From the NCBI RefSeq assembly GCF_006715045.1, contig NZ_VFML01000001.1, positions 1-64,000 on the forward strand: DNA of 64,000 nucleotides. The letters are read 5' to 3'. Within the stretch, counting starts at the first letter, position 1, and every line of letters starts with the position of its first letter. The DNA is from Amycolatopsis cihanbeyliensis (GTDB lineage Bacteria; Actinomycetota; Actinomycetes; Mycobacteriales; Pseudonocardiaceae). Below the pieces are notes generated by a model. It ran no database searches. It saw only the letters and a list, made by a program, of their open reading frames with translations, and was not told where the DNA came from. This document shows, one piece after another, positions 44,401-54,805 of this stretch. The position numbers and the translations under genes were made by a program.

Positions 44401-47400
44401 CCGCGGCTGCCGCCCGCGGGCTGCTACGCACCGCGATGTCCGAGCATCCCGACCGGTTCGGCCTGCTCGACCTGACCACAGGGGCCGACCTCGGTACCGC
44501 CCTCTGCCACCTGCCGACCGGGGACGAACCGCGGATAGCGGTACGGGACGGCCGGACGTTCCTGCCGAGGCTGCGCAGGGCACCCGCCGCCGGTGCGACG
44601 GCCGGCTGGGACCTCGATGGCACCGTCCTGATCACCGGCGGCACCGGTGGCCTCGGCCGCCTGCTGGCCAGGCACCTGGCAGGCCAGGGCTTCCGGCGAC
44701 TGCTGCTCACCAGCCGCCGCGGCCCGGACGCCGAGGGAGCCGCCGAGCTGCTCGCCGAACTGCGGGCATCCGGCGCCGAGGCCACGATCCTGGCCCGCGA
44801 CCTCACCGACCGCGACACGGTCGAACACCTCATCGCCGAGGCTCCCGCGCTGACCGCCGTGATACACGCCGCCGGTGTACTGGACGACGGGGTCGTCGCG
44901 GCGCTGACGCCGGATCGGGTGCGCGCCGTACTCGCCCCGAAGGTGGATGCGGCCTGGTACCTGCATGAGGCGACCCGGGACGTGCCGCTGGCGGGTTTCG
45001 TGCTGTTCTCCTCGGCGGCGGGGGTGTTCGGCACTCCCGGGCAGGCCAACTATGCCGCCGCCAACGCGTTCCTGGACGGCCTGGCCGAGCGGCGGCGCCG
45101 CGACGGGCTCCCGGGACTGTCCCTCGCCTGGGGAGCCTGGGCCGCGCGGGAGGGGCTCACCGGCGGACTGTCCGATGCGGACTGGGAGCGGGCGGCGCGT
45201 GCCGGGCTGCGCCCGTTGCCGGTGGAACGCGGACTCGAACTGTTCGACACCGCCGTCCGCACCGACCGGGACGCCGCCACACTGGTGGCCACCCCACTCG
45301 ACCTTCCCGCGCTGCGCCAGCGGCGAGAGGTCCTGCCCTTGCTGCGCGGCCTGGCCGGGCCGCGGCGAAGGGTGGCGGCCGGGGAGGCCATCACCGCGGG
45401 CGGCCTGCGGGAACGGTTGCGTGACTTGTCCGAGGGGCAGCGGTTCGGGGCGGTACGGGACGTGGTGTGTGGCCGGGTGGCCTCGGTGCTGGGGTTGGGT
45501 GATGGCGACGAGGTGGGTGTTGGTCTGTCGTTTCGGGAGTTGGGTTTCGATTCGTTGACGGCGGTGGAGTTGCGGAACGAGTTGGGTGCGGTGACGGGGC
45601 TGCGGTTGCCCGCGACGCTGGTTTTCGACTTCCCTTCGGTGGGTGGTGTGGTGGAGTTCCTGGTGCGGGAGCTGGTGGGTTCTTCCGGCGGCGCTGGTGG
45701 TGCTGGTGGTTCCGCGGATGTCGGGGTCGTGTCCGGTGATCCGGTCGTGGTGGTGGGAATGGGGTGCCGGTTTCCGGGCGGGGTGGACTCCCCGGACGAC
45801 CTCTGGCGGCTGGTTTCCGAGGGCGTGGACGCCATCACCGGGTTCCCCGCCGACCGGAACTGGGATGTCGCGGGCCGGACATCCACCACATCCGGAGGAT
45901 TCCTGCATGACGCTTCCGGTTTCGATGCGGATTTTTTCGGGATGTCGCCGCGGGAGGCGGTGGCGACGGATGCGCAGCAGCGGTTGTTGCTCGAGGTGTC
46001 GTGGGAGGCGCTCGAGCGTGCGGGGATCGATCCGCGGGCGTTGCGGGGGTCGCCGACCGGGGTGTTCGCGGGGGTGATGTACAGCGACTACGCCACCCTG
46101 CTCGGCGCGGAGTTCGAAGGGCACCAGGGCACCGGCAGCGCGTCCAGCGTGGCCTCCGGCCGGGTGGCCTACACCCTCGGGCTGGAAGGCCCCGCGGTCA
46201 GCGTGGACACCGCGTGCTCCTCCTCGCTGGTGGCGTTGCACTGGGCGGCGCAGGCGTTGCGGTCGGGCGAATGCTCGCTGGCCCTTGCCGGTGGCGTCAC
46301 CGTGATGTCCACCCCGAACACCTTCGTCGAGTTCACCAAGCAGGGCGGCCTCGCCCCGGACGGCCGCTGCAAGGCCTTCGGGGACTCCGCCGATGGGGTG
46401 GCGTGGTCCGAGGGCATCGGGATGCTGGTGCTGGAACGGCTGTCCGACGCGGAACGCAACGGGCACCGGGTTCTTGCCGTGGTGCGGGGCGCGGCGGTGA
46501 ACCAGGATGGTGCGTCGAACGGGTTGACGGCGCCGAATGGTCCCGCGCAGCAGCGGGTGATCCGGCAGGCGCTGGCCTCGGCCGGGCTGTCCGGCACGGA
46601 CGTGGATGTGGTGGAAGGGCACGGCACCGGTACTCCCCTCGGCGATCCGATCGAGGCGCAGGCGTTGCTGGCCACCTACGGGCAGGACCGCGAGACCCCG
46701 CTGCTGCTGGGCTCGGTCAAGTCCAACCTGGGGCACACCCAGGCCGCAGCCGGGGTCGCCGGCGTCATCAAGGCGGTGCAGGCCATGCGGCACGGGGTCG
46801 CCCCGCGCAGCCTGCACGCCGAGGAACCTTCCTCCCGTATCGACTGGTCGGCAGGGAAGGTCGAGCTGCTCGCCGAGCAGGTCGCGTGGCCGGAGGTGGA
46901 CCGCCCGCGCCGGGCCGCGGTGTCCTCCTTCGGGATCAGCGGCACCAACGCCCACATCATCCTGGAACGGCCCGAGCCGCGGGACAGCGGGACACCGGCC
47001 GACCCGGTGGTGGAAGCGGCCCCGGTGCCCTGGGTGCTCTCCGGCCGGACCGAACCCGCCCTGCGCGCGCAGGCGACCAACCTCGTCGCCGCCGCCAGGG
47101 AAAGTCCGGAATGGACCCCGCAGGACGTCGGGCGTGCCCTGCTGGGCCGCACCGGGTTCGAGCACCGGGCGGTGATCATCGGCGCCGAGCGGGACCGGCT
47201 GCTGGCCGCGGCCGCCACCATCGGCACCGGTCGCCCGGACACCGGCGTGGTCGAGGGAACGGCCGACCTCGCCGGGAGCGGGGTGGTGTTCGTGTTCCCC
47301 GGACAGGGCGCCCAGTGGCCGGGGATGGGTGCGCGGCTGCTGGCCGAGTCCCCGGTGTTCGCCGAACGCATGGCCGAGTGCGAGCGGGCACTGGCCCCCT

Positions 47401-50400
47401 GGGTGGACTGGTCGCCCACGGAGGTACTGCGCGGCGCCGAGGGCGCCCCGCCCCTGGATCGGGTCGATGTGGTGCAGCCGGTTTCCTTCGCGATGATGGT
47501 CTCGCTGGCCGGGCTGTGGCGTTCCTGCGGGGTGCGGCCGGACGCGGTGGTCGGCCACTCGCAGGGCGAGATCGCCGCGGCCGTGGTCGCCGGGGCACTG
47601 TCGCTCGAGGACGGTGCCCGCGTGGTCGCGGTCCGCAGCGGGGCCATCGCCCGGCGGCTGGCCGGTGGCGGCGGAATGCTGTCCATCGCCCTGCCCGCCG
47701 AGGAGGTCGCCGCCCGCCTGCCGGAAGGGGAGCGGGTGTCGATCGCGGCGGTGAACGCGCCCGGCTCGGTCGTGGTCTCCGGCGAGGGCGAGGCACTCGA
47801 CGAGCTGGCCGCCACCCTGACCGGGGACGGCGTACGGACCCGGCGGATCGCGGTCGACTACGCCTCGCACTCCACCCAGGTCGAGCTGCTGCACGACACG
47901 CTGCCCGGTGAACTGGCCGGGATCGAGCCCCGGCCCGCCCGCGTGCCGTTCCACTCCACGGTGACCGGGGAATGGCTGGACGGTCCCGAGGTGGACGCCG
48001 GGTACTGGTACCGCAACCTGCGGCACACCGTGGCCTTCGAACCCGCGGTACGCGCGCTGCTCGACCAGCGGTACCGGATGTTCGTGGAGATCGGCCCGCA
48101 CCCGGTGCTCACCCCCGGCATCCAGGAGACCATCGACACCACCGGGGTACCCGCGGCCACCGGCGCGACCCTGCGACGCGAGGACGGCGGGCTCGACCGG
48201 TGGCTGACCTCGCTGGCCGAGCTGTACGTGCGTGGCCTGGCGGTGGACTGGTCCGCCTGCTTCGCCCGCGCCTCCACGCGCGAGGTGGACCTGCCGACCT
48301 ACCCCTTCCAGCACGAGCGGTACTGGCCGGAACCCGCGCCGATCCCGGCGGCGGAGGACGGCGAGGCGGCGTTCTGGTCGGACCTGGAGCGGCAGGACCT
48401 CGGGTCCCTCGCCGTCGGCCTGGGGGTGGACGAGGAATCCCTCGGCACCGTGCTGCCCGCCCTCGCCTCCTGGCGGGCCGCTCGCCGGGAGGACTCCGCG
48501 CTGGAGAGCTGGCGCTACCGGGTTGCCTGGCGCCCGGTCCGCGGCGGCACCGCCCCGGTGCTCACCGGAACCTGGCTGCTGGTCACCACGGACGACGTGC
48601 CGGACGGTGCCGTGCGCGAAGCCCTCGCCTCCCACGGGGCCGAGGTCCGCGGGGTGACCCTGGACCCGTCCCGCGCCGACCGGGAGACCGTGGCCGGCAC
48701 GATCGGCGGGCCGGGCGATCTCGCCGGGGTGGTGTCCCTGCTGGCCATGGCGGAGGAACCGGCGGCGGGGCGGCCCGCGCCGACCACGGGCACGGCGCTG
48801 ACCCTGGCGCTGGTGCAGGCGCTCGGCGACCTCGGCGTGCCCGCCCCGCTGTGGTGCCTGACCCGCGGCGCCGTGTCCACCGGCGCCGGGGACCGGCTGG
48901 ACCACCCGTCACAGGCACAGGTGCTCGGGCTCGGATACACCGCGGCGCTGGAGCACCCGCACCGGTGGGGTGGCCTGATCGACCTGCCCCCGACCCTGGA
49001 CAGCCGGGCCGGCCGGCGGCTCGCGGGGATCCTGGCCGGTCCGGACGGCGAGGACCAGTTGGCCGTCCGCGAGTCCGGGGCGTACGCCCGGCGGGTGGTG
49101 CGGGCGCCGGAGCCCGGCCGGGAACCCCGGCGCGCCTGGACCCCGCGGGACACCACCCTGGTGACCGGCGGAACCGGCGTGCTCGGCTCCTTCCTCGCCC
49201 GGCACCTCGCCCGGCAGGGAGCCGAGCACCTGGTGCTGGTCAGCCGCGCGGGCGCCCTGGCCTCCGGCGCCGAGGACCTCGCGGCCGAGCTGACCGAACT
49301 CGGTACCACCGTCACCATCGAGGCCTGCGATATGGCCGACCGGGCCGCCGTCGCGGGCCTGCTCGACCGGCTGGCGACCGGTGGGCACGTGCTCCGTAAC
49401 GTCTTCCACATCGCCGGGCTCGTCCGGCTGGCCACCCTCGCCGACACCACCGCGGCCGAGTTCGCCGAGGCACTGGCCGCCAAGGTCGCCGGTGCCCGCC
49501 ATCTCGACGAACTGCTCGACCCCGGCACCCTCGACGCCTTCGTGCTGTACTCCTCCACCACGGGCGTCTGGGGCAGTGGCGAGCACGCCGCGTACTCGGC
49601 GGGCAACGCCTACCTGGAAGCACTGGCCCGCGACCGCCGCGACCGCGGCCTGCCCGCGACCTGCGTGTCCTGGGGCACCTGGTGGGACGACCTGGACCGG
49701 CTGCCGGTCCAGCGGATCGAGGGCAGCGGGCTGGTGCTGATGGACCCCGAACCCGCGCTCCGGGCGCTGCGACGTGCCCTGGACGAGGACGAGACCCAGC
49801 TGACCGTCGCCGATATCGACTGGGACCGCTACCACCCGGTGTTCACCTCCTCCCGGCCATCCCGGCTCTTCGACGAGGTGCCGGAGGTCCGTGCGCTGCG
49901 CCGGGCGGCGGGCGGCGACCGGGACACCCCCGCCGGTGGCGAGTTCGCCGCCGGGCTGCGGGCGCTCCCTGAGGAGGAGCAGCGGGCGACCCTGGTCGAA
50001 CTGGTCCGCTCCCAGGCGGCGCTGGTCCTCGGGCACTCCACGGCGGAGGCCGTGCCGGCGGGGCGGGCCCTGCGGGAGATCGGGTTCGACTCGGTGACCG
50101 CGGTCGACCTGCGCAACCGGCTGAGCCGAGCCACCGGGCTGACCCTGCCGGCCACCATGGTGTTCGACCACCCGGACGCGACCGCGCTGGCCGAGTTCCT
50201 CCGCTCGCTCGCGCTGGGCACCGCCACCGGCACCACGGCACCCGCCGCGGTCACCACCGGCAACGACGAGCCGGTCGCGATCGTGGCGATGAGCTGCCGC
50301 TTCCCCGGCGGCGTCGGCGGGCCGGAGGACCTGTGGCGGTTGCTCACCGAGGGCACCGACGCGATCTCCGCACTGCCCACCGACCGCGGCTGGGACCTGG

Positions 50401-53400
50401 ACCGGCTGTTCGGCGCGGACCCGGACGCACCCGGCACCTCCTACGCCCGCCACGGTGGGTTCCTGGCCGGTGCGGCCGATTTCGACGCGGAGTTCTTCGG
50501 GGTGTCCCCGCGCGAGGCACTGACCATGGATCCGCAGCAACGACTCCTGCTGGAGACCACCTGGGAGACCTTCGAGCGGGCCGGGATCGACCCCGCCGGG
50601 CTGCGCGGCGGGAACGTCGGCACCTTCGTCGGCGCCAGCTACCAGGACTACGGCACCGACCCGGAACCGGGGGACGAGGGCTACGTGGTGACCAGCACCG
50701 TGGCCAGCGCACTGTCCGGCAGGGTGGCCTACCTGTTCGGGCTCGAAGGACCCGCGGTCACCGTGGACACCGCCTGCTCCTCCTCACTGGTGGCGCTGCA
50801 CATGGCGGCACAGTCGGTGCGCGGCGGGGAGAGCTCACTGGCGCTGGCCGGCGGGGTCACCGTGATGCCCACCCCCAGGGCGTTCGTCGCCTTCAGCCGC
50901 CAGCGCGCCATCGCCCCCGACGGCCGCTGCAAGGCCTTCGCCGACACCGCGGACGGGATGAGCCTCGCCGAGGGCGTCGGTGTGTTGCTCGTCGAGCGGC
51001 TGTCCGAGGCGCGGCGCAACGGGCACCCGGTGCTGGCCGTGCTCCGCGGCAGCGCGGTGAACTCCGACGGTGCCTCCAACGGGCTGACCGCGCCGAACGG
51101 GCCGTCCCAGCAGCGGGTGATCCGGCAGGCGCTGGCCAATGCCGAACTGTCCACATCGGACATCGACATGGTCGAGGCGCACGGCACCGGTACCGCGCTG
51201 GGTGACCCGATCGAGGCGCAGGCGTTGCTGGCCACCTACGGGCAGGACCGCGAGAGCCCGCTGCTGCTGGGCTCGGTGAAGTCGAACCTCGGGCACACCC
51301 AGGCCGCCGCCGGGGTGGCGGGAGTCATCAAGGCCGTGCTGGCACTGCGGCACGGGATCGCCCCGCGCACCCTGCACGTGGACGCGCCGTCGTCCCATGT
51401 GGACTGGTCCGCCGGGGCCGTGGACCTGCTCACCGAGGAGCGGGCCTGGCCCGAGCGGGACCGGCCGCGCCGCGCCGGGGTCTCCTCGTTCGGGATCAGC
51501 GGCACCAACGCCCACGCCATCCTCGAGCAGCCCGAGCCGGAACCGCACCGGGCCGGCCCGCCGAGCACCCCGGAAGTCGTGCCCTGGGTGGTGTCCGGCC
51601 GGACCGAATCCGCCGCTCGCGCGCAGGTGGAGCGGTTGCTGGTGGCCACGGCGGAATCCGGAGCCGATCCGGTGGACGTCGGCTGGTCGCTGGCCACCGG
51701 CCGATCGCCGCTGGAGCACCGGATCGTGCTCGGGTGGGACGGCACCCGGCAGACCGAACTCGCGCACGGCGCGGGAACCGGCACCAGGCTGGTGCTGCTG
51801 TTCCCCGGGCAGGGTGCGCAACGGGCGGGCATGGGCCGGGAGCTGGCCGCCCGGTTCCCGGTGTTCGCCAAGGCATGGGACGAGGTGTGCGCGCTGCTGG
51901 ACCCCGAGCTGCCGGTCCCGGTGGCCCGCTCGCTCACCGAGCAGGACCTGCTGGACGGCACCGAGGCGGCCCAGCCCGCGCTGTTCGCCCTGGAGGTCGC
52001 CCTGTACCGGCTGGTGGAGTCCCTCGGGATCCGGCCGGACGCGCTGATCGGGCACTCCATCGGCGAGATCGCGGCGGCGCATGTCGCTGGCGCGCTGTCG
52101 CTGGCGGACGCCTGCGCGCTGGTGGCCGCCCGCGCCCGGCTGATGGGGGCACTGCCGCCCGGCGGGGCGATGGTGGCCCTGCCCGCCGCCGAGGCCGAGG
52201 TCGTGGCGCTGCTGTCCGGCCTGCGGGACCGGGTGTCGATCGCCGCGGTGAACGGGCCGGAGTCGGTGGTGCTGGCCGGGGAGGAAGACGCCGTGGCCGA
52301 GGTGGCCGCCCGGTTCCCCCGCTCGAGGCGGCTGCGCACCAGCCACGCCTTCCACTCCCCGCTGATGGCGCCGATGCTGGCCGAGTTCCGGGCCGCACTG
52401 GCCGGCCTCGACCCGCGGGAACCGCGTATCCCGGTGATCTCCACCGTGACCGGGGAGCGGGCGGGCCCGGACTGGGGCTCGGTGGACTACTGGGTCGAGC
52501 ACGTGCGGCACACCGTCCGGTTCGGCGACGCCATCACCAGCGCCGTGGCCCACGGCGCGGATGCCTTCCTCGAACTGGGACCGGACGCGGTACTCACCGG
52601 CCCGGTCGCCGACATCGCGCCGGACACGCCCACCGTCCCGCTGCTGCGCCGAGACCGCGGCGAGGAACTCGCCGCCGTCACCGCACTGGCCCGGCTGCAC
52701 TGCGCGGGCATCCACCTCGACTGGGCCGGACTGTTCGCGGAAACCGGAGCGTCCAGAGTGGACCTGCCCACCTACCCCTTCCAGCACCAGCGGTTCTGGC
52801 TCGCCCCCGGCGGCACCGCGGGGCAGGGTGCCGCGACGCCGGCGCTCGGGGACGCGCTGTTCGAGATCCGGTGGCCGCCGGTACCCGAGCGGGCGGCCGG
52901 GGCGCCCACCGACCGGTGGGCAGTGCTCGGCGACTGCCCGGCGGCCGAGACGCTGGCCTGGTGCGGAATCCCGCGACGAGCGGAGACCACCGTCCCCGAG
53001 TTGGCCGCCGCCCTCCCCGGCGCCGAACCCGCGCCGGAGGTCGTGCTGCTGCCGGTCGAACCCGGCGAGCAGCACCCCGTGGCCGGGGCGCACGACACGG
53101 TCACCGGGCTGCTCGCGCAGCTACGGGCCTGGCTGGCCGAGGACCGCTTCGCCCACTCCCGCCTGGTGCTGCTGACCCGGAACGCGGTACCTGCCGGGCC
53201 GGGGGACGAGGTGACCGGGCTGGTCGCGGCCGGGGTATGGGGGCTGGTGCGCTCCGCGCAGGCCGAGCACCCCGGCCGGTTCCTCCTCGCCGACCTGGAC
53301 GGGGAACAGGACTCGGCCGCGGCACTGGTCGGCGCCCTCGCCGCGGGCGGGGAGCCACAACTGGCCGCCAGGGCGGGCACGGTCGGCGCGCCCCGGCTCA

Positions 53401-54767
53401 CCCGGCTCGAGTTCCCCGCGCCGGACAGCGGCGGGCGACCCGCCTGGCGGTGGCCCAGCACCGGCACCGTGCTGATCACCGGCGGCACCGGCGCACTCGG
53501 CAGCCGGCTCGCGCGCCACCTGGTCACCCGGCACGGGGTGCGCAGCCTGCTGCTCACCAGCAGGCAAGGTCCGGACGCGCCGGGCGCGGGCGAACTGGCC
53601 GGGGAACTCACCACCCATGGCGCTCAGGTACGGGTCGTGGCCTGCGACACCGCCGACCGCGAGCAACTCTCCGCCCTGCTGCGTGAGATTCCCGCCGAAC
53701 ACCCGCTGTCCGGGGTGGCGCACCTGGCCGGGGTCCTGGACGACGGCGTGCTCACCGGCCTCACCGCCGAGCGGGTCGAGCGGGTGCTGCGGCCCAAGGT
53801 GGACGCCGCGGTGCACCTGGACGAGCTGACCCGCGACCTGGACCTCTCGGCGTTCGTGCTGTTCTCCGGTTTCGCCGGGGTACTGGGCAGTGCGGGCCAG
53901 GCAGGCTACGCGGCGGCGAACGCCTTCCTGGACGCGCTGGCGCACCGGCGCCGCGCGCTCGGGCTGCCCGCCGCCGCGGTGGCCTGGGGACTGTGGGAGC
54001 AGGACACCGGGATGGCGGGCGAGTTGGGCGAGGCGGACGTCGCCAGGATCCGCCGCTCCGGCCTCGTGCCGATCACCACCCGCCACGGGCTCGACCTGCT
54101 GGACACCGCCGCCGCGGCGAGCACGCCACTGGTCGTGGCCGCACCGCTGAACCTGACGGCACTCGGCGCCGGCACCCCGCCGAGCCTGCTGCGCGACCTG
54201 ACCGGGACCACCGGGCAGGCCGCGACCAACGGGCACGGCCCGCCCGGTGCGGAACTCGCGCGGCGGCTGGCGGGCCAGGATGCCGAGCGGCAGCACGAAC
54301 TGCTGCTGGAGCTGGTGTCCGAGTCGGCAGCCACGGTGCTCGGCCACCGGCCGGCCACCGCCGTCGACCGCCACCGTGGCTTCCTCGAGCTCGGGATGAC
54401 CTCGCTGAACGGGGTCGAGCTGCGCAACCTGCTCACCGCGCGGACCGGGCTGAGCCTGCCCACCACGCTGATCTTCGACCACGCCAGCCCGGACGAACTG
54501 GCCACCCACCTGCGGGACCTGCTCAGCGGCGAGGGCGCCGAGCCGGCCGCACCGGCACTGGACGAGCTCGCCCGGCTGGAGGCGGCCGTCGCGGAAACCC
54601 CGGTCGATCCGGAGACCAGGGCACGGCTGGTCAGGCGGCTGTCCGCCGTGTTGTGGACCCTGCGGGACGGTGCGGACCGGCAGGAGAACGGCGCCGAGAC
54701 CGGACTGCGCACCGCCAGCGACGAGGAGATGTTCGCGCTGATCGACGAGGAACTCGGGCTCGACTGA
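35466..54767 (+). CDS. Type I modular PKS with four extension modules
   Basis: The protein has 6433 residues. It opens with a docking coil ([25 protein letters not shown]) and ends with the docking tail [17 protein letters not shown]. Four modules follow, each given its own entry: KS-AT-DH-KR-ACP, KS-AT-DH-KR-ACP, KS-AT-KR-ACP, KS-AT-KR-ACP. In map order these are M4 to M7. There is no loading domain and no thioesterase. The frame stays open to 35298, but the ATG at 35466 gives the docking coil; no strong ribosome site is visible. Codon 1311 (39396-39398) is TTA, a rare codon here. Large parts of the first two modules use GT-rich codons and are identical in DNA to each other or to a module of the gene at 10089. 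Confidence 0.95.
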   Translation: MPEDQDRVVDYLRRVTVDLSRARQRVEELEYRNHEPIAIVGMGCRYPGGVGSPEDLWRLVHGGVDAISTFPRDRGWRTGDTSGPGLGGFLDGAAEFDPAFFGMSPREAMSTDAQHRLLLEVSWEALEHARFDPHSLRGSRTGVFAGIIYGDYGTLLDPDDFRGYQGTGSAQSLGSGRVAYTLGLEGPAVSVDTACSSSLVSLHLAIRSLRSGECSLALAGGVTVMSTPAPFTEFARHGGLAADGRCKAFSDAADGTGWSEGVGVLVLERLSDAERNGHRVLAVVRGSAVNSDGASNGLTAPNGPAQQRVIEDALGDAGLSTQDVDVVEAHGTGTRLGDPIEAQALLATYGQDRQTPLLLGSVKSNLGHTLAAAGVAGVIKMVQAMRYGVAPRTLHAEEPSSHVDWSVGAVELLAGAVGWPESGRVRRAGVSSFGISGTNAHVVLEAADAAEAAEPTDPDGTRRPTVVPWVVSARSASGLRAQAGRLRARLDAGTSDAADIGLSLGLTRSAFEHRAVVLAGDQPAALRSLTAIAEGDADPAVIQGSTVTGKTAFVFSGQGSQRLGMGRELYGRFSVFAEAFDEVVAELGVSVREVVWGEDAEVLMGTGCAQPALFAVEVALCRLLGSWGVRPDVVVGHSVGELAAAQVAGVLSLRDACVVVSARARLMQALPADSGVMVAVGAGVDVVAPLLVEGVSVAAVNAPGSVVLSGEREAVGEVVAGLVREGYRTRYLLVSHAFHSPLMEPMLAEFGEVVRGVSPGFGEVPVVSTGPVGEEFGSVGYWVRQVRERVRFADAVRALVESGVTRFVEVGPDGSLCAAVQESAPEALVVPVLRSEGGEEEAVVRGLARLHVGGVSVDWEGFFAGTGARVVDLPTYAFQHQHFWPAPLTARGDAGGLGLDTATHPLLGARTAIADSSGVLFTGRLSTATHPWLADHQVGGRTLLPGTALLELAMRAGDEVGCTRVAELTLLTPLALPDQDAVNVQVWVGAEDEPGTRPIGIYSRPAEIPEDEWTRHASGRLTTGERVGEFGPGEWPPSGATPLDLTGHYDRAAEDGFDYGPVFRGLRAAWQFGTEILAEVALPDQNREDGGFGLHPALLDAALHAIPFAFPEGTAGPGLPFRWEGASLHAVGAAVLRVRITPRAEGELALTAVDPDGSPVVSVDSLTLRPPAEITETVTRAEPVFTVAWSPLPPPPPSTAEPTVAVLGDGLDSVTDPVPDLVLLDLTGSATGEVVAATHRQTARVLHLAQQWLDEERFAPSRLVVMTRGALDGGDPAAAAVGGLLRSAAAEHPGRFVLLDIESEDDVALALPWLATANETQLAVRDGAVCAGRLRRTLPDPGSTWDRDGVVLLTGGTGGVGRELARHLAAQGFRHLVLAGRRGPAADGAQDLIGELACLGAEARLVSCDLGDRDAVRELVEQAGAARPLTAVVHAAGVTDDGVLAFQSPERLATVLHPKADAAWYLHEATRDMPLAGFVLFSSAAGVFGTPGQANYAAANAFLDGLATRRHRDGLPGLSLAWGAWTTGMAAEMSDVDRDRMARTGFRPLEIAEGLALFDRAVSTDATCLVAAPLDVRTLRAAPEIPPMLWELAGVRRRAASRGSATTEHLAKRLRGVPEAERFEVLSDVVCGRVASVLGYGDGFVVGSDVSFRELGFDSLTAVELRNELGAVTGLRLPATLVFDFPSVGGVVEFLLGELVGSGGAGESVVGVGAGAVSGDPVVVVGMGCRYPGGVNSPEDLWDLVLGEKDSISGFPTDRGWDLDTLFHPDPDHPGTSYTRSGGFLHDASGFDAGFFGMSPREAVATDAQQRLLLEVSWEALERAGIDPLGLRGSATGVFAGVMYSDYGTLLGGEFEGHQSTGSAPSVASGRVAYALGLEGPAVTVDTACSSSLVSLHLAVQALRLGECSLALAGGVTVMATPGTFVGFSRQGGLAPDGRCKAYGEGADGTGWSEGVGVLVLERLSDAVRNGRRVLAVVRGSAVNQDGASNGLTAPNGPAQQRVIRQALGSAGLSGVDVDVVEGHGTGTSLGDPIEVQALLATYGQGREVPLLLGSVKSNLGHTQAAAGVAGVIKMVLAMRYGVVPRSLHAEVPSSHVDWSVGAVELLAERAAWPEAGRARRAGVSSFGISGTNAHVVLEQGPVPVEAAAPVAGSVVVPWVVSAKSEAALTAQVGRLTAMLSTDPRPNPVDIGWSLVSGRSVFEHRAVLLVGGGGVAVEVARGVAGVGRTAFVFSGQGSQRLGMGRELYGRFSVFAEAFDEVVAELGVSVREVVWGEDAEVLMGTGCAQPALFAVEVALCRLLGSWGVRPDVVVGHSVGELAAAQVAGVLSLRDACAVVGARARLMQALPADIGAMVAVRAGEREIQPLLESYPGRVSVAAVNAPGSVVLSGEREAVEAIVAVLVGRGYRVRYLSVSHAFHSPLMEPMLAEFARAIDGITVERAGIPVLPTAAEGSGGFGSVEYWVRQVRQPVRFADTVEALGERGVGTVLEVGPDGSLCAAVQETLPEATVLPVLRSEVGEEEAVVRGLARLYVGGVSVDWAGFFAGTGARVVDLPTYAFQHQHFWPAPSTARGDAGGLGLDTATHPLLGGAVELADESGVLLTGVLSPRTHPWLADHAVGGRILFPGTGFLELAVHAGDQVGCDRVEELTLGAPLVLPAQGRVRLQVRVGPPDEHGRRPLTIHARQESAQDSPWTRHADGVLTTTDPATEPAVPDTNWPPPDAEPVDMSGLYEWFAGAGYAYGPLFRGLRAAWRRAGEVLAEVALPDGDADGFGLHPAVLDAALHALAATRPWTGEQRLPFAWEGVTLHASGASLLRVRLTDRDGDGVAIAAADAAGEPVVTIDALRDRVVDGTELGASADPARDTLFTLDWTPAPEPGAGPPAPVAVLGEHPADWALPPDTIHGADLPELADLAAAGTLPGTVLAHLAADPAEVVTGAHRVTTDLLALAQRWLADDRLAGTRLVLVTGGAEHDDNLPAAAARGLLRTAMSEHPDRFGLLDLTTGADLGTALCHLPTGDEPRIAVRDGRTFLPRLRRAPAAGATAGWDLDGTVLITGGTGGLGRLLARHLAGQGFRRLLLTSRRGPDAEGAAELLAELRASGAEATILARDLTDRDTVEHLIAEAPALTAVIHAAGVLDDGVVAALTPDRVRAVLAPKVDAAWYLHEATRDVPLAGFVLFSSAAGVFGTPGQANYAAANAFLDGLAERRRRDGLPGLSLAWGAWAAREGLTGGLSDADWERAARAGLRPLPVERGLELFDTAVRTDRDAATLVATPLDLPALRQRREVLPLLRGLAGPRRRVAAGEAITAGGLRERLRDLSEGQRFGAVRDVVCGRVASVLGLGDGDEVGVGLSFRELGFDSLTAVELRNELGAVTGLRLPATLVFDFPSVGGVVEFLVRELVGSSGGAGGAGGSADVGVVSGDPVVVVGMGCRFPGGVDSPDDLWRLVSEGVDAITGFPADRNWDVAGRTSTTSGGFLHDASGFDADFFGMSPREAVATDAQQRLLLEVSWEALERAGIDPRALRGSPTGVFAGVMYSDYATLLGAEFEGHQGTGSASSVASGRVAYTLGLEGPAVSVDTACSSSLVALHWAAQALRSGECSLALAGGVTVMSTPNTFVEFTKQGGLAPDGRCKAFGDSADGVAWSEGIGMLVLERLSDAERNGHRVLAVVRGAAVNQDGASNGLTAPNGPAQQRVIRQALASAGLSGTDVDVVEGHGTGTPLGDPIEAQALLATYGQDRETPLLLGSVKSNLGHTQAAAGVAGVIKAVQAMRHGVAPRSLHAEEPSSRIDWSAGKVELLAEQVAWPEVDRPRRAAVSSFGISGTNAHIILERPEPRDSGTPADPVVEAAPVPWVLSGRTEPALRAQATNLVAAARESPEWTPQDVGRALLGRTGFEHRAVIIGAERDRLLAAAATIGTGRPDTGVVEGTADLAGSGVVFVFPGQGAQWPGMGARLLAESPVFAERMAECERALAPWVDWSPTEVLRGAEGAPPLDRVDVVQPVSFAMMVSLAGLWRSCGVRPDAVVGHSQGEIAAAVVAGALSLEDGARVVAVRSGAIARRLAGGGGMLSIALPAEEVAARLPEGERVSIAAVNAPGSVVVSGEGEALDELAATLTGDGVRTRRIAVDYASHSTQVELLHDTLPGELAGIEPRPARVPFHSTVTGEWLDGPEVDAGYWYRNLRHTVAFEPAVRALLDQRYRMFVEIGPHPVLTPGIQETIDTTGVPAATGATLRREDGGLDRWLTSLAELYVRGLAVDWSACFARASTREVDLPTYPFQHERYWPEPAPIPAAEDGEAAFWSDLERQDLGSLAVGLGVDEESLGTVLPALASWRAARREDSALESWRYRVAWRPVRGGTAPVLTGTWLLVTTDDVPDGAVREALASHGAEVRGVTLDPSRADRETVAGTIGGPGDLAGVVSLLAMAEEPAAGRPAPTTGTALTLALVQALGDLGVPAPLWCLTRGAVSTGAGDRLDHPSQAQVLGLGYTAALEHPHRWGGLIDLPPTLDSRAGRRLAGILAGPDGEDQLAVRESGAYARRVVRAPEPGREPRRAWTPRDTTLVTGGTGVLGSFLARHLARQGAEHLVLVSRAGALASGAEDLAAELTELGTTVTIEACDMADRAAVAGLLDRLATGGHVLRNVFHIAGLVRLATLADTTAAEFAEALAAKVAGARHLDELLDPGTLDAFVLYSSTTGVWGSGEHAAYSAGNAYLEALARDRRDRGLPATCVSWGTWWDDLDRLPVQRIEGSGLVLMDPEPALRALRRALDEDETQLTVADIDWDRYHPVFTSSRPSRLFDEVPEVRALRRAAGGDRDTPAGGEFAAGLRALPEEEQRATLVELVRSQAALVLGHSTAEAVPAGRALREIGFDSVTAVDLRNRLSRATGLTLPATMVFDHPDATALAEFLRSLALGTATGTTAPAAVTTGNDEPVAIVAMSCRFPGGVGGPEDLWRLLTEGTDAISALPTDRGWDLDRLFGADPDAPGTSYARHGGFLAGAADFDAEFFGVSPREALTMDPQQRLLLETTWETFERAGIDPAGLRGGNVGTFVGASYQDYGTDPEPGDEGYVVTSTVASALSGRVAYLFGLEGPAVTVDTACSSSLVALHMAAQSVRGGESSLALAGGVTVMPTPRAFVAFSRQRAIAPDGRCKAFADTADGMSLAEGVGVLLVERLSEARRNGHPVLAVLRGSAVNSDGASNGLTAPNGPSQQRVIRQALANAELSTSDIDMVEAHGTGTALGDPIEAQALLATYGQDRESPLLLGSVKSNLGHTQAAAGVAGVIKAVLALRHGIAPRTLHVDAPSSHVDWSAGAVDLLTEERAWPERDRPRRAGVSSFGISGTNAHAILEQPEPEPHRAGPPSTPEVVPWVVSGRTESAARAQVERLLVATAESGADPVDVGWSLATGRSPLEHRIVLGWDGTRQTELAHGAGTGTRLVLLFPGQGAQRAGMGRELAARFPVFAKAWDEVCALLDPELPVPVARSLTEQDLLDGTEAAQPALFALEVALYRLVESLGIRPDALIGHSIGEIAAAHVAGALSLADACALVAARARLMGALPPGGAMVALPAAEAEVVALLSGLRDRVSIAAVNGPESVVLAGEEDAVAEVAARFPRSRRLRTSHAFHSPLMAPMLAEFRAALAGLDPREPRIPVISTVTGERAGPDWGSVDYWVEHVRHTVRFGDAITSAVAHGADAFLELGPDAVLTGPVADIAPDTPTVPLLRRDRGEELAAVTALARLHCAGIHLDWAGLFAETGASRVDLPTYPFQHQRFWLAPGGTAGQGAATPALGDALFEIRWPPVPERAAGAPTDRWAVLGDCPAAETLAWCGIPRRAETTVPELAAALPGAEPAPEVVLLPVEPGEQHPVAGAHDTVTGLLAQLRAWLAEDRFAHSRLVLLTRNAVPAGPGDEVTGLVAAGVWGLVRSAQAEHPGRFLLADLDGEQDSAAALVGALAAGGEPQLAARAGTVGAPRLTRLEFPAPDSGGRPAWRWPSTGTVLITGGTGALGSRLARHLVTRHGVRSLLLTSRQGPDAPGAGELAGELTTHGAQVRVVACDTADREQLSALLREIPAEHPLSGVAHLAGVLDDGVLTGLTAERVERVLRPKVDAAVHLDELTRDLDLSAFVLFSGFAGVLGSAGQAGYAAANAFLDALAHRRRALGLPAAAVAWGLWEQDTGMAGELGEADVARIRRSGLVPITTRHGLDLLDTAAAASTPLVVAAPLNLTALGAGTPPSLLRDLTGTTGQAATNGHGPPGAELARRLAGQDAERQHELLLELVSESAATVLGHRPATAVDRHRGFLELGMTSLNGVELRNLLTARTGLSLPTTLIFDHASPDELATHLRDLLSGEGAEPAAPALDELARLEAAVAETPVDPETRARLVRRLSAVLWTLRDGADRQENGAETGLRTASDEEMFALIDEELGLD
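35568..40545 (+). other. PKS module (M4): KS-AT-DH-KR-ACP, malonyl
   Basis: Residues are numbered in the gene at 35466. KS Cys195; AT Ser638 in [11 protein letters not shown] with HAFH (736-739), malonyl type; DH His936 in [10 protein letters not shown] and Asp1100; KR Tyr1496, with TDD where B-type KRs have LDD; ACP Ser1659. The expected outcome is an alkene. Confidence 0.9.
37115..37435 (+). repeat. AT-coding block identical to 42149-42469
   Basis: These 321 bases read identical to 42149-42469. They cover the N-terminal part of the malonyl AT, from before GQGSQ through the GHSVGE nucleophile motif. A further shared stretch codes the end of the AT and the start of the DH (about 38044-38190 and 43086-43230). 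The codons are GT-rich. Confidence 0.85.
40737..41845 (+). repeat. KS-coding block identical to 15528-16636
   Basis: Second copy of the KS-coding block described at 15528. The constant offset is 25209 bases. Only the central 41223-41317 differs, so conversion either skipped this part or it was replaced later. Confidence 0.85.
42149..42469 (+). repeat. AT-coding block identical to 37115-37435
   Basis: Second copy of the 321-base AT block. The two copies are 5034 bases apart in direct orientation, at matching places in adjacent modules. Confidence 0.85.
45735..50205 (+). other. PKS module (M6): KS-AT-KR-ACP, methylmalonyl, A2-type KR
   Basis: Residues are numbered in the gene at 35466. KS Cys3584; AT Ser4032 in [10 protein letters not shown] with YASH (4132-4135), methylmalonyl; a post-AT element ([17 protein letters not shown]) typical of DH-less modules; KR with no LDD but Trp4702 and His4707 in [11 protein letters not shown] (Tyr4710), the A2 pattern; ACP Ser4876. 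The unit should keep an L-configured hydroxyl with an epimerised methyl. Confidence 0.88.
50266..54525 (+). other. PKS module (M7): KS-AT-KR-ACP, malonyl, KR lacks catalytic Ser
   Basis: Residues are numbered in the gene at 35466. KS Cys5104; AT Ser5531 in GHSIGE with HAFH from 5627, malonyl; KR with LDD and Tyr6148, but the catalytic Ser 13 residues before Tyr is Gly6135 (LFSGFAG, usually LFSS); ACP Ser6313 in GMTSL, where Asp before Ser is Thr. The unit may keep a ketone if the KR is dead. Confidence 0.85.
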
Positions 54768-54805
54768 CGCCCGCCAGAAGGACCGGCAGAGCGAGGGACC
54801 GACGT

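Larger units (their letters stand above)
40620..45660 (+). other. PKS module (M5): KS-AT-DH-KR-ACP, malonyl
   Basis: Residues are numbered in the gene at 35466. KS Cys1889; AT Ser2316 in GHSVGE with HAFH from 2417, malonyl type; DH His2618 in [10 protein letters not shown] and Asp2782; KR with LDD and Tyr3196 (B-type); ACP Ser3363. With the previous module it would build a conjugated diene. Confidence 0.9.
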
